From: SVFI01 sp045588655
Lineage (GTDB): Bacteria; Bacillota; Clostridia; Lachnospirales; Lachnospiraceae
Reading direction: 5' to 3'
DNA length: 41,076 bases
Assembly (NCBI GenBank): GCA_045588655.1
Contig: JAZNEP010000014.1
Span: forward strand, 1-41,076
Shown: positions 1 through 6,909 of the stretch, piece after piece
How the letters are laid out: the number at the start of each line of letters is the position of its first letter
Numbering within the stretch: position 1 is the first letter of the stretch
Position numbers and translations under genes: made by a program
Notes under the pieces: generated by a model
The model's input: only the letters and a program-made list of their open reading frames with translations
Told to the model about the DNA's origin: nothing
Databases searched by the model: none

Positions 1-111
1 GTCAATGCCTTTAATGACATGGCAGATGTGATAAGGCTCTATTCCAAGAAACCGGAGACAGCCACACAGAGGCTTGCAAATCTTTTATCGGAAGATTCCG
101 AATCGGTATAG
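1..111 (+). CDS. C-terminal end of an unidentified protein (partial)
   Basis: An open frame enters from the left edge and ends at TAG 109-111, giving 36 residues. The tail is hydrophilic and probably helical (it contains NDMADVIRLYSKKP and ends SEDSESV). I do not recognise the family. It lies 83 bp upstream of a tyrosine recombinase on the same strand, a position often held by an excisionase, replication or mobilisation gene of an integrated element, so it is probably element-borne. That role is inferred from position only. The 5' part is outside the window. Confidence 0.5.
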   Translation, partial: VNAFNDMADVIRLYSKKPETATQRLANLLSEDSESV

Positions 112-194
112 TTAGACAACCGGAGTTATGATATACTTACACGCAAGAAGCATTTCATCAGTTCCGATTGTCGATATCGAAAGGAGAAACGATT

Positions 195-1493
195 ATGGCA
201 AAAGGTTCTGTAAGGAAAAAAGGCAAGAAATGGTATTACCGCTATTATGTGGAGGATGCCAGTGGTAACTTGGTTCAGAAGGAATGTGTAGGAACAGAAA
301 GTAAGTCTGAAACGGAAAAACTGCTCCGTAAGGCTATGGAGGAATACGAAAGTAAGAAAATCGTAGCCAAGACGGAGAACATCACACTGGGCGAGCTTTT
401 GGATGTGTGGGTGGATGAGGAACTGAAAGTCAGTTCCCTTAGTAATAACACTGTAACCCTTTATCTTGGGGTGGTGAAGATTATGAAAAGGCACCCTTTA
501 AGCAAAAGAAAGCTTCGGACAGTCACAAGTGAACACATGCAGGAATATATGGATTATTTAAGCTTCGGTGGAACAGCTCCCGATGGTACGGAAGCAAAAC
601 CGCTAAGTATAGACCGTATCCATTCCTTTTCAGCAGTGTTACAGAGGGCTTTCCGGTATGCGGTGTTTCCAAAGCAGTATATCAGTTTCAATCCTATGCA
701 GTATGTAGTAATCAGACGACCGACGCAGGAAGTGGATTTGTTCGCTACGGAAGATGAAGATTTTTCGCAGGAAAAGACCATTACCCATCAACAGTACAAT
801 GAAATCATAGCTTATTTTACCAAAAAGAAAAGCTCCTCACTGCTGGCAGTGCAGATAGCATATTATGCAGGTCTGCGAATTGGAGAAGTAACCGGATTAT
901 CTTGGGACGACATCAACTTAGAGGAACAGTATCTGACAGTGCGTAGGAGTTTGAGCAGGAACAATGCAAGGCATAAGCTGGAGCTTGGACCTACCAAGCG
1001 TAAAAAGGTCAGAATTGTGGATTTTGGCGATACTCTCGCTGAAATCTTACGAAAGGCAAAAAAGGAACAGCATAAGCAACGCTTTCAGTACGGACAGCTT
1101 TATCAGAGGAATTACTACAAGGAAGTCAGAGAAAAGAACAGAGTTTACTACGAACTGTATTCATTGGACGGAACGCAGGAAGTGCCGGAGGACTACACGG
1201 AGATTTCACTGGTGTGTGTCAGACAGGACGGAATGTACTTAGGAAGGGAAGCACTGGACTGGATGTGCAGGTCAATCAGGAAGCACCTGAAAGGATTTGA
1301 AAACTTCCACTTCCACTCATTACGACACACTTACACAAGCAATCTGTTAGCAAACGGAGCACCACCGAAGGATGTGCAGGAACTCTTGGGACATTCCGCA
1401 GTAAGTACCACAATGAATATTTACGCCCACGCTACAAGGGAAGCCAAGAAGAATTCAGCAAGGCTTCTTGATAAGGTAGTAGGGAACGATTAA
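195..1493 (+). CDS. Tyrosine recombinase / integrase (int-1)
   Basis: A 432-residue phage/ICE-type site-specific recombinase that would integrate and excise its element by a 3'-phosphotyrosine mechanism. The N-terminus (about 1-55, SVRKKGKKWYYRYYVEDASG) resembles an AP2-like arm-binding domain. It is followed by a helical core-binding domain (about 62-165) and the catalytic domain (about 195-425). The catalytic set is complete: Arg228 in AGLRIGE, Lys268 in GPTKRKK, His374 and Arg377 in HSLRH, His400 in LLGHS, and nucleophile Tyr410 in MNIYAHA. I chose ATG 195 because AAAGGAG lies 8 bp upstream; an in-frame ATG at 168 has no good ribosome site. An inverted repeat follows the stop codon. The rest of the element must lie mostly to the left, outside the window. 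It differs clearly in sequence from int-2 at 2523-3722. Confidence 0.93.
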   Translation: MAKGSVRKKGKKWYYRYYVEDASGNLVQKECVGTESKSETEKLLRKAMEEYESKKIVAKTENITLGELLDVWVDEELKVSSLSNNTVTLYLGVVKIMKRHPLSKRKLRTVTSEHMQEYMDYLSFGGTAPDGTEAKPLSIDRIHSFSAVLQRAFRYAVFPKQYISFNPMQYVVIRRPTQEVDLFATEDEDFSQEKTITHQQYNEIIAYFTKKKSSSLLAVQIAYYAGLRIGEVTGLSWDDINLEEQYLTVRRSLSRNNARHKLELGPTKRKKVRIVDFGDTLAEILRKAKKEQHKQRFQYGQLYQRNYYKEVREKNRVYYELYSLDGTQEVPEDYTEISLVCVRQDGMYLGREALDWMCRSIRKHLKGFENFHFHSLRHTYTSNLLANGAPPKDVQELLGHSAVSTTMNIYAHATREAKKNSARLLDKVVGND

Positions 1494-1504
1494 GACGAAA
1501 ACAA

Positions 1505-1554
1505 CACTTTTTCCCTTATAACTTCCTCACAAGGGAAAAAATAAGGGAAAAGTG
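1505..1554. repeat. Inverted repeat just after int-1, possible terminator or attachment-site region
   Basis: Twelve bases past the int-1 stop, CACTTTTTCCCTTAT (1505-1519) is mirrored by ATAAGGGAAAAGTG (1541-1554), differing only by one T. A third partial copy (AAGGGAAAAAAT, 1531-1542) lies in the loop. It could be a weak terminator, recombinase-binding repeats, or the element end, since integrase genes often sit next to the attachment site. The sequence alone does not decide. Confidence 0.45.
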
Positions 1555-1649
1555 CAAATTACATAGATGTTGATGGGCGGGAATGCCCGTAAATACTGGA
1601 AGGTTGAGAAAACACACGAATTAATTTGAAGTTTACGGAGGAAAGAAGA

Positions 1650-2309
1650 ATGAAGATTAAGGACATTTATCATAAAAGGGGTAATTATGCAGTTTCAATT
1701 GTTATTGCTATATTGTGTGTAGTAGTTACGTTAATATCATTTTTGGTGCCAAAGACATACCAAGCGATAGCATATACATATCCAATTAAGTATCCGTGGC
1801 AAATTTGTACGGGTGTATTTTTACATGGTGCACCATATTTGCCGATGGCATATAGCATTGGACATTTGATATTTAATTTATTGCTGGTTATTCCGTTTGG
1901 AATAATGATAGAAAAGATTCTTGGAAGTAAAAGATTTGCTTTGATGTCTCTGGTTCTATGGATAGTCAATGCAATCACTTTTTACATTATTGCATTTATT
2001 ATAACACCACAGGGCGAAACGGCCTCTGCTGCAGGTATTTCTGGTATTGCTTTTTCTTATGGAATTATTGGATTATATTCATTATTTACCTTGGGAAAAA
2101 AGAATTTTAAGTTAATGTTTAAACAAGTCAGTTTTTATCTTTTGCTTAACATTATAATTACAATGATAATAATGGTAAATCCGTATGTTCCAGGCGTAAC
2201 CGTATCATCCATGATTGTTCATATTGTGGCAATAGTATTTGGAATTATTTTTACAATGTTTTACCATAAGGTGATTGAGGATTTTTTCAATGCTGAGGAT
2301 ATGAATTAA
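1650..2309 (+). CDS. Rhomboid-family intramembrane serine protease
   Basis: A 219-residue polytopic membrane protein predicted to cleave transmembrane segments of other proteins within the bilayer. About six hydrophobic helices are visible. The rhomboid active-site pattern is intact: His72 and Asn76 in GHLIFN (HxxxN, oxyanion region), nucleophile Ser131 in AAGISGIAFSYG (GxSG), and the partner His191 in the last helix (SSMIVHIVAIVFG). In that helix an Ala replaces the Gly common in HxxGxxxG. The start at ATG 1650 is set by GGAGG 9 bp upstream; the in-frame ATG at 1626 lacks one. It stands alone between two facing integrases, so it is probably cargo of an integrated element. It is AT-rich compared with the chromosomal genes to the right. 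The substrate is unknown. Confidence 0.78.
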   Translation: MKIKDIYHKRGNYAVSIVIAILCVVVTLISFLVPKTYQAIAYTYPIKYPWQICTGVFLHGAPYLPMAYSIGHLIFNLLLVIPFGIMIEKILGSKRFALMSLVLWIVNAITFYIIAFIITPQGETASAAGISGIAFSYGIIGLYSLFTLGKKNFKLMFKQVSFYLLLNIIITMIIMVNPYVPGVTVSSMIVHIVAIVFGIIFTMFYHKVIEDFFNAEDMN

Positions 2310-2334
2310 TGGTTAGACTGAAGCAACCTTTCAG

Positions 2335-2363
2335 TTTGTCAGAATGACAAATCCCAATTTGTC
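2335..2363. promoter_or_regulatory. Overlapping TTTGTC/GACAAA dyads (candidate operator)
   Basis: TTTGTC (2335-2340), five bases, GACAAA (2346-2351), six bases, TTTGTC (2358-2363). The middle element pairs with either neighbour, giving two overlapping palindromes. They end seven bases before the -35 box of the promoter at 2370-2398, where a repressor or activator could act. The same sequence could fold as alternative hairpins if transcribed from the rhomboid gene. Confidence 0.45.
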
Positions 2364-2369
2364 ACACAC

Positions 2370-2398
2370 TTGATTTTGAAAAATCATAATGCTACAAT
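2370..2398 (+). promoter_or_regulatory. Sigma-A type promoter of a candidate noncoding RNA
   Basis: TTGATT (2370-2375), a 17-bp spacer, and TACAAT (2393-2398), with a start expected near 2405. The only gene downstream on this strand before the opposing integrase is the noncoding candidate at 2405-2517. Confidence 0.55.
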
Positions 2399-2404
2399 AT
2401 AGGC

Positions 2405-2517
2405 AATGGGGGAGTTCCCTCCCCCTGCAAGTGATTAGTCCGAGTTTCCTCGGCTTTAGTTTATTTAGAAAAGATATACTTATTTAGAAGACAGGCTCGA
2501 CACCTGTCTTTTGTTTT
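2405..2517 (+). ncRNA. Candidate small structured RNA, about 110 nt
   Basis: From the predicted start the sequence forms three separate hairpins. The first is GGGGGAG/CTCCCCC with a TTCC loop (2408-2425). The second is CCGAG/CTCGG with a TTTC loop (2440-2453). The third is AAGACAGG/CCTGTCTT (2488-2510) followed by a T-rich run, which looks like an intrinsic terminator on the plus strand. No reading frame of note lies inside. I do not recognise the RNA family. Promoter, tetraloop-sized hairpins and terminator together support a real transcript. An alternative is that only the last hairpin is functional, as the terminator of the rhomboid gene. Confidence 0.4.
2488..2517 (+). terminator. Intrinsic terminator (plus strand)
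   Basis: An 8-bp perfect stem AAGACAGG/CCTGTCTT with a 7-nt loop is followed by TTTTGTTTTG. In the minus direction the stem is not followed by a T-run, so it serves the plus-strand transcript rather than int-2. Confidence 0.6.
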
Positions 2518-2522
2518 GCACT

Positions 2523-3722
2523 TTAGCTTGCTACAAATATATTATCAAGACCTTCGGCAACCTCGCTCTTCCGTTTTAAAAGGCTGTGTGCATATACTCT
2601 TGTCGTGGTATTGGTAGTGCTGTGTCCTAGGTGTTCGCTTACATCTGTTACTGGCAGAACTCTTAGCAACATTGATGCATTCAAATGCCTTAAATCATGA
2701 TACCGTATGTGTTGAAAACCGTATTTTGCTAAAAACTCACCGAACTTCCTAGATACCCATCTAGGAGCATAGGGTTTTCCATCTGCTCGAACCAAAACAT
2801 AGTCACTCTCATAATACTCTTTACCTAGTAATGCCTTGTTTTGTAGTTGCCATTCTCGATACTCTTTCAAAGCATTTACTAAAAGGGAACACATGGAGGT
2901 CTCGCGCTCATATCCAGCTTTTGTGCTATCCTTAATTATCTCCACATTTGCATAAGTACGACAGCCTTTAATGGCTATACTACCAACTTCCAAGTCTAAC
3001 TCAGACCATTTTACATAATCGGTCTCGCCACGCCTTGTTCCTGCAAACAATGCAATCATCACGGCACATTCTAGGGGCAAATCATTATTCTGATGAAGGG
3101 CATTCAACATTTCCACAATTTTATCTATAGTATACGATTTCAAACTCGGTGTGTTTGCTTTTTGCTTGTTGGGTGGTGTAGAGTTTTTGACAGGATTAAT
3201 GTGGATACCATATACCTCGCTATGTTTGAGAGCATAATCAAACAGTTGACTTAAATAGTTGTAATGCTTGCGAATAGTGTTTGCTCCCATTCCGTTCGGG
3301 AGACGTTTGGAACGTATGTCTCTAAGATATTTATAATATTGGTCTATGGTGGTGGCTGTTATCTTATCTACTCTTGTATTTTTACCTGTTTTCTCAAAAT
3401 ATGCTTTGATATGGTTCTCTATTACCGAATATCCATATGCGGTCGTTTGTTCCGTATTGACTTCAACATGTACCTGTCTATAATTTTCCATTAGTTCAAA
3501 AATGGTAGGAGTTTTGCTTTTAGTCTTAGCTGTACCTTTAATTTTTTCAGCCTTTGCAAGTGTCAATGTTTTCCTTGCATCGGCAAGAGAATAGCACGTC
3601 TTACTTGTCCGTTGTTGTTTGCCCTCCGAATCACGCCCAAGAAATATATCAACCACGTATTTCTGCTCGGTGTTATGTTTCCAAATGTTCGATTCAATCA
3701 ATGTAAAATCTTTCTTATTCAT
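2523..3722 (-). CDS. Tyrosine recombinase / integrase (int-2)
   Basis: A 399-residue site-specific recombinase. After an N-terminal arm-binding region (about 1-65) comes a SAM-like core-binding domain (about 72-165) and a catalytic domain (about 195-390) with Arg230 in AGTRRGE, His342 and Arg345 in HDLRH, His367 in HLGHS, and nucleophile Tyr377 in RVYAHS. The start at 3722 is fixed by AAGGAG 8 bases upstream; a longer in-frame start at 3779 has none. It lies about 200 bp from the 3' end of a tRNA-Gly gene on the same strand, the classic target of such enzymes, so tRNA-Gly is the likely attachment site. No excisionase or other element genes accompany it apart from the rhomboid gene and int-1, so the element may be a remnant or extend leftward beyond the window. 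Confidence 0.92.
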   Translation of the reverse strand: MNKKDFTLIESNIWKHNTEQKYVVDIFLGRDSEGKQQRTSKTCYSLADARKTLTLAKAEKIKGTAKTKSKTPTIFELMENYRQVHVEVNTEQTTAYGYSVIENHIKAYFEKTGKNTRVDKITATTIDQYYKYLRDIRSKRLPNGMGANTIRKHYNYLSQLFDYALKHSEVYGIHINPVKNSTPPNKQKANTPSLKSYTIDKIVEMLNALHQNNDLPLECAVMIALFAGTRRGETDYVKWSELDLEVGSIAIKGCRTYANVEIIKDSTKAGYERETSMCSLLVNALKEYREWQLQNKALLGKEYYESDYVLVRADGKPYAPRWVSRKFGEFLAKYGFQHIRYHDLRHLNASMLLRVLPVTDVSEHLGHSTTNTTTRVYAHSLLKRKSEVAEGLDNIFVAS

Positions 3723-3876
3723 AGTATCGTCTCCTTTCATTCGTATTCCTCTGAAAAGTTCAGATATTAAATAATACACGGATTACCCCTCAAAATACAA
3801 CAAATCCGAACAAAAAATTTTCACCTCATTTCTGTTGTGAGTATTTTCTGTGAGTATTACATTTAAGACCAAAACG

Positions 3877-3918
3877 AAAAAGACCTCGAATGCTAGAAAA
3901 ATAAGCATTCAAGGTCTT
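3877..3918 (-). terminator. Terminator downstream of tRNA-Gly
   Basis: On the minus strand AAGACCTTGAATGCT pairs with AGCATTCGAGGTCTT (one mismatch) across a short A/T loop and is followed by TTTT. It begins 11 bases after the tRNA 3' end and would end the tRNA transcript. Confidence 0.65.
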
Positions 3919-3928
3919 AAATAAAAAG

Positions 3929-4001
3929 AGCGCGAGACGGGACTCGAACCCGCGGCCCCGACCTTGGCAAGGTCGTGCTCCACCAACTGAGCCACTCGCG
4001 C
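3929..4001 (-). tRNA. tRNA-Gly (anticodon GCC)
   Basis: A 73-nt cloverleaf reads on the minus strand. It has acceptor arm GCGCGAG/CTCGCGC, D-arm GCTC/GAGC, anticodon stem CGACC/GGTCG with loop TTGCCAA (anticodon GCC at 3966-3968), and T-arm with GGTTCGAGTCC. The discriminator base is T and the CCA end is not encoded. A near-consensus promoter lies upstream and a terminator hairpin downstream. It is the probable integration target of int-2. Confidence 0.95.
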
Positions 4002-4002
4002 A

Positions 4003-4032
4003 TATTTTGCCTCGCTTTTCAGCGGGCAAAAT
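4003..4032. repeat. Hairpin in the tRNA-Gly leader
   Basis: ATTTTGCC and inner CGCT pair with AGCG and GGCAAAAT, giving a stem of about 12 bp with one bulge and a short T/C loop, directly before the tRNA 5' end. It may help RNase P processing or end transcription from the upstream gene, though there is no T-run. Confidence 0.4.
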
Positions 4033-4034
4033 AA

Positions 4035-4063
4035 AATATACTATACTATGAATCTTTTGTCAA
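4035..4063 (-). promoter_or_regulatory. Promoter of tRNA-Gly
   Basis: Read on the minus strand: TTGACA (4058-4063), exactly 17 bp, TATATT (4035-4040). The start falls near 4028, about 27 bases before the mature tRNA. Confidence 0.8.
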
Positions 4064-4073
4064 TACTTTTTAA

Positions 4074-5540
4074 TTATGATTTTGTCGCTTTTGACGCATA
4101 TTTGACTCTATAAATTCTTTTTAATGACTCATTAATACGTTCTTCCGTGAGCGTTCCTGCCCGAACCGCATCCAGTACACCGTTGTATGATTTTATAAAG
4201 TTTTTCGGTGACAGAATCATATCCGCTCCTGCTTCAATTGCGCCGACAGCTGCCTCAGCATAGGTATATTTCTGGTACATGCAACTTTTGTTCATGTAAT
4301 CCGTAATAACAATTCCGTCATATCCCCATTCTGTACGAATAATATCCGTAATTACTTCTGTTGAAAGCGAAGCCGGTCTGTTATCTCCACGCACCCTTGG
4401 TAGACTGATATGTGAAACCATTACAAATTTAGCTCCCGAATCAATAGCCTCACGATATGGCATAGATTCATTGATCAAATCATCCTTTGTTCTTTGTGAA
4501 ATTACTGTACCACCGCTTCCGTCCTGTGTTACATCACCGTAACTTGGAAAATGCTTCACTGTTGCAAAAATCCCCTGATCAGACAAACCCTTTACCAGAT
4601 TTTTACCTAACTCACTGGTTGTGTTCATATCGGTACCAAATCCATCCGTCTCCGCAGCACTTCCCGTCTTTAATGAAACATCTACATTTGGCGCAAAATT
4701 TACATTAAATCCATACTGACGAAGTTCGCTTCCCAGCGAAATACCGGCACTATAAGCTCCAGCCTCTCCCAGTTCCGTAGCAATTTCTTTATAAGAAGAA
4801 ATTACATTTTCTGACAAACCGCTTGAAACGAACGGAGCATCCTCTCCACCTTCATTTTCAATACCGTAAAATATGTCTTTTGGCGCATACATACTTATGT
4901 CCGGTACCATTGTTTGAAATAATTCCCCCTCTGTCATATTCGAAACATCAAGTAAGATTCCACCAACCGGATATTCCGACATTTTCTGTCCAAACTCACT
5001 ACCAACTGCTGATATATCCCGTTCTACTCCCATTAGCTGAGCCGGAGTCACAAAAAACAATCCTGCAACCTTCTGCTCTAAAGTCATCGATGCAATCTGT
5101 TCATTTACCAGCTCCTCCAAAGCAGCCTCATCCAAACCACCATCGAGCAAAGCATCGATTTCCGACTCTTCCGATTCCTCTGCTTCCACATCCGAATCTC
5201 CACTCTCTGATTCCTCTGCTTCCGATTCCTGCGCTTCCGCTTCTACCGACTCATCCTCCTGCTCAGTAGCCACCTCTTGATCCAGAGTTTCTTCCTGTTC
5301 TACTTCTTCTATATCCTGCTCCACAACCGTTTCAGCCACTACTGCGTCCACAATCTGCTTATCTTCTTTTTTCTCTTTATCAACGCTCACTGCCTTAACA
5401 ATGCCCGTAATAACACCCACCACAATAAGCAAAACAACAAGCACTGCTGCAGACAGTATCATTATTGCCTGCATACGCTCTTTTTTTCTTCTCTGTCTTC
5501 TAATTTCCTCTTTGCTTAATCCTTGTGATTCAAATTCCAT
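4074..5540 (-). CDS. Membrane-anchored GH3 (NagZ-like) protein with altered catalytic loop
   Basis: A 488-residue glycoside hydrolase family 3 N-domain protein, related to beta-N-acetylhexosaminidases that trim peptidoglycan or chitin-type sugars. Residues 1-25 are basic cytoplasmic, 26-50 form one membrane anchor, and 60-135 are a Glu/Ser/Asp-rich linker. The (beta/alpha)8 domain spans about 145-480. Conserved pieces are ENEGGED (229-234), KHFPSYGDVTQD (329-340), VSHI (375-378) and the nucleophile Asp414 in VITDYM. In NagZ enzymes the loop after KHFPGHGD carries a D-S/T-H triad whose His is part of the acid/base pair; here the loop reads D-G-S-G, with no His. The enzyme may therefore be weak, use another residue, or be a binding protein. 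The start at 5540 has GGAGGG 6 bases upstream. It is a single-gene unit with promoter 5582-5611. Confidence 0.85.
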   Translation of the reverse strand: MEFESQGLSKEEIRRQRRKKERMQAIMILSAAVLVVLLIVVGVITGIVKAVSVDKEKKEDKQIVDAVVAETVVEQDIEEVEQEETLDQEVATEQEDESVEAEAQESEAEESESGDSDVEAEESEESEIDALLDGGLDEAALEELVNEQIASMTLEQKVAGLFFVTPAQLMGVERDISAVGSEFGQKMSEYPVGGILLDVSNMTEGELFQTMVPDISMYAPKDIFYGIENEGGEDAPFVSSGLSENVISSYKEIATELGEAGAYSAGISLGSELRQYGFNVNFAPNVDVSLKTGSAAETDGFGTDMNTTSELGKNLVKGLSDQGIFATVKHFPSYGDVTQDGSGGTVISQRTKDDLINESMPYREAIDSGAKFVMVSHISLPRVRGDNRPASLSTEVITDIIRTEWGYDGIVITDYMNKSCMYQKYTYAEAAVGAIEAGADMILSPKNFIKSYNGVLDAVRAGTLTEERINESLKRIYRVKYASKATKS

Positions 5541-5581
5541 GTTACGCCCTCCAAATCACTCCAAAATACTGTAATAAGAAC

Positions 5582-5611
5582 AGTATATCACATAAAGTTA
5601 GCGGGCATCAA
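5582..5611 (-). promoter_or_regulatory. Promoter of the GH3-like gene
   Basis: Minus strand TTGATG (5606-5611), 18 bp, TATACT (5582-5587), giving a leader of about 35 nt. The -35 box lies inside a hairpin (TTAGCGGG with CCCGCTAA, about 5598-5636), so a DNA-binding or antitermination effect there is possible. Confidence 0.5.
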
Positions 5612-5700
5612 TCTATTTTCGACTGACACCCGCTAAATAACTATCTGATCCATTGGACCTACCTCCATATTCTGTTGTAACTCTTTCCATCATCGGCTTT

Positions 5701-5866
5701 GTACTGATTGTACTGCAGTAAGCTGATCACCTCGTATTTGGCTAATCATTTATCTTTTGTACTTTACTGCTCTTGTCTCTCCATGTACTCAACTACAACT
5801 ACTTGTTTTCCTTTGTACTTTCTGGTTTCTCTAAAGTACTTCTCTTACGTTTTTGGTGGACTGTAC
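5701..5866. repeat. Cluster of seven GTAC sites upstream of the GH3-like gene
   Basis: GTAC occurs at 5701, 5710, 5759, 5785, 5815, 5836 and 5863, seven times in 166 bp where a random sequence of this composition would be expected to hold fewer than one. On the minus strand most read AGTACAA, three of them AGTACAAA. Only very short reading frames exist here. The cluster lies 90-285 bp upstream of the GH3-gene promoter. The rest of the gap 5541-6128 is A/T-rich and shows nothing else I can name. Confidence 0.45.
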
Positions 5867-6129
5867 CTCTCTTTCTTTAGATTTTAAATCTATGTGAACT
5901 TCTTTTGTATGAATTAAGTATATCTCTACTTTCGACATTTGTCAACACAATTTTGATATTTTTTTGTATTTTTTTCATTTTTTATTATCTTCTATCTTAT
6001 TTTCTATTTTTGCATCGTTTTTATTGTCATTTTTTGTAAATTTATGTCGTTTTTTGACATATAGGTAAAGAAATAGCATATACTCCGGCGATCCATCGTA
6101 TGTTTTTTCTATCTATTTCCGTTGTTTTA

Positions 6130-6138
6130 TGGTACAAT
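6130..6138 (+). promoter_or_regulatory. Extended -10 promoter of the LUD gene
   Basis: TGG-TACAAT (6130-6138) is an extended -10 element 26 bp before the start codon. No good -35 is visible at 17 bp. A second candidate is TTGACA near 6067 with TATACT, but at 19 bp spacing. Confidence 0.45.
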
Positions 6139-6164
6139 CTTGGAAGAGAAGAGGAGGTATTTCT

Positions 6165-6803
6165 ATGTCATTTGTAAAAAAAGCATTTGAACAAAAAGCA
6201 AACATTATTATTGAAAATCTCGAAAAAAGAAACATGGAAGGTATTTACTGCGACAGCAGTGAAGAACTTCTTAAAAAAATTCTTCCGATGATAGAGGAAG
6301 GTTCAAGTATTGCGTGGGGTGGATCAGAGTCCATCAAAGAATGTGGACTTATGAAAGCCTTAAAGGAAAGCGGCAAATACAATCTGATTGACCGTTCCAA
6401 AGCCAAAACTCCGGAAGAAGATCATGAAATCTATTTAAAATCTGCCGATAGCGATTATTACCTAATGAGTACGAATGCCATCACATTAGAAGGTGAACTC
6501 GTAAACATTGACGGAAACGGAAACCGCGTGGCATGTCTGATTTATGGACCAAAACATGTCTTTCTTATCGTTGGCATGAATAAAGTCGTCACTGACATCG
6601 GAAGCGGCTTATCACGTACACAAAATGTTGCAAGCCCGCCAAATACAATTCGTCTGAATAAGAAAACACCTTGTGCAGCCACCGGCGTATGTGGTGGTTG
6701 TCTCTCACCTGACTGTATCTGTAGCCAGGTAGTTATCACAAGAAGAAGCAGACACGAAGGACGCATTAAAGTATTTCTTGTAGCTGAGAACCTCGGCTTC
6801 TAA
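6165..6803 (+). CDS. LUD-domain protein (lactate-utilisation LutC/YkgG-like)
   Basis: A 212-residue cytoplasmic protein of the LUD (DUF162) family, whose members include LutC/YkgG proteins of lactate oxidation. Many Clostridia also carry stand-alone copies of unknown role. Family signs are the WGGSESIKECG motif (51-61), DYYLMSTNAIT (97-107), ELVNIDGNGNRV (111-122) and GPKHVFLIVGMNKV. A Cys cluster near the C-terminus (Cys170, 176, 179, 184, 186) suggests a metal or Fe-S site. ATG 6165 has GAGGAGG 7 bases upstream, so the longer frame from 6129, which starts within its own promoter, is rejected. No lutA or lutB neighbours are present. It ends at a terminator shared with the convergent lysC operon. 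Confidence 0.85.
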   Translation: MSFVKKAFEQKANIIIENLEKRNMEGIYCDSSEELLKKILPMIEEGSSIAWGGSESIKECGLMKALKESGKYNLIDRSKAKTPEEDHEIYLKSADSDYYLMSTNAITLEGELVNIDGNGNRVACLIYGPKHVFLIVGMNKVVTDIGSGLSRTQNVASPPNTIRLNKKTPCAATGVCGGCLSPDCICSQVVITRRSRHEGRIKVFLVAENLGF

Positions 6804-6823
6804 CGCGCATTCCATTGTAAAAT

Positions 6824-6890
6824 AAAGGTCCAAATAAAAGCGATATCCCTTGCGGCTATTCCACTTCTATTTGGACCTTTTTATTTTTTA
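6824..6890. terminator. Bidirectional terminator between LUD gene and lysC operon
   Basis: AAAGGTCCAAATA (6824-6836) pairs perfectly with TATTTGGACCTTT (6868-6880) and is flanked by T-rich sequence on the right and A-rich on the left. It can end both convergent transcripts. Confidence 0.75.
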
Positions 6891-6909
6891 TCTTTCATTT
6901 CTTATCGAC

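Noticed and set aside
2488..2510. Possible attR copy of the tRNA-Gly 3' end on the minus strand
   Set aside because: GGTGTCGAGCC loosely resembles the tRNA T-arm, but several mismatches and its perfect terminator symmetry with a plus-strand T-run explain it better.
3826..4029. 67-residue minus-strand reading frame
   Set aside because: It runs through the tRNA-Gly gene and its leader; composition and position show it is not a protein gene.
4823..5269. 148-residue plus-strand frame opposite the acidic linker of the GH3-like gene
   Set aside because: A Pro/Leu/His-rich shadow of the Glu/Ser-rich linker; no ribosome site or family features.
5701..5866. CRISPR array
   Set aside because: The repeated element is only GTAC with a few flanking bases; there are no 25-36 bp repeats, no even spacers and no cas genes.
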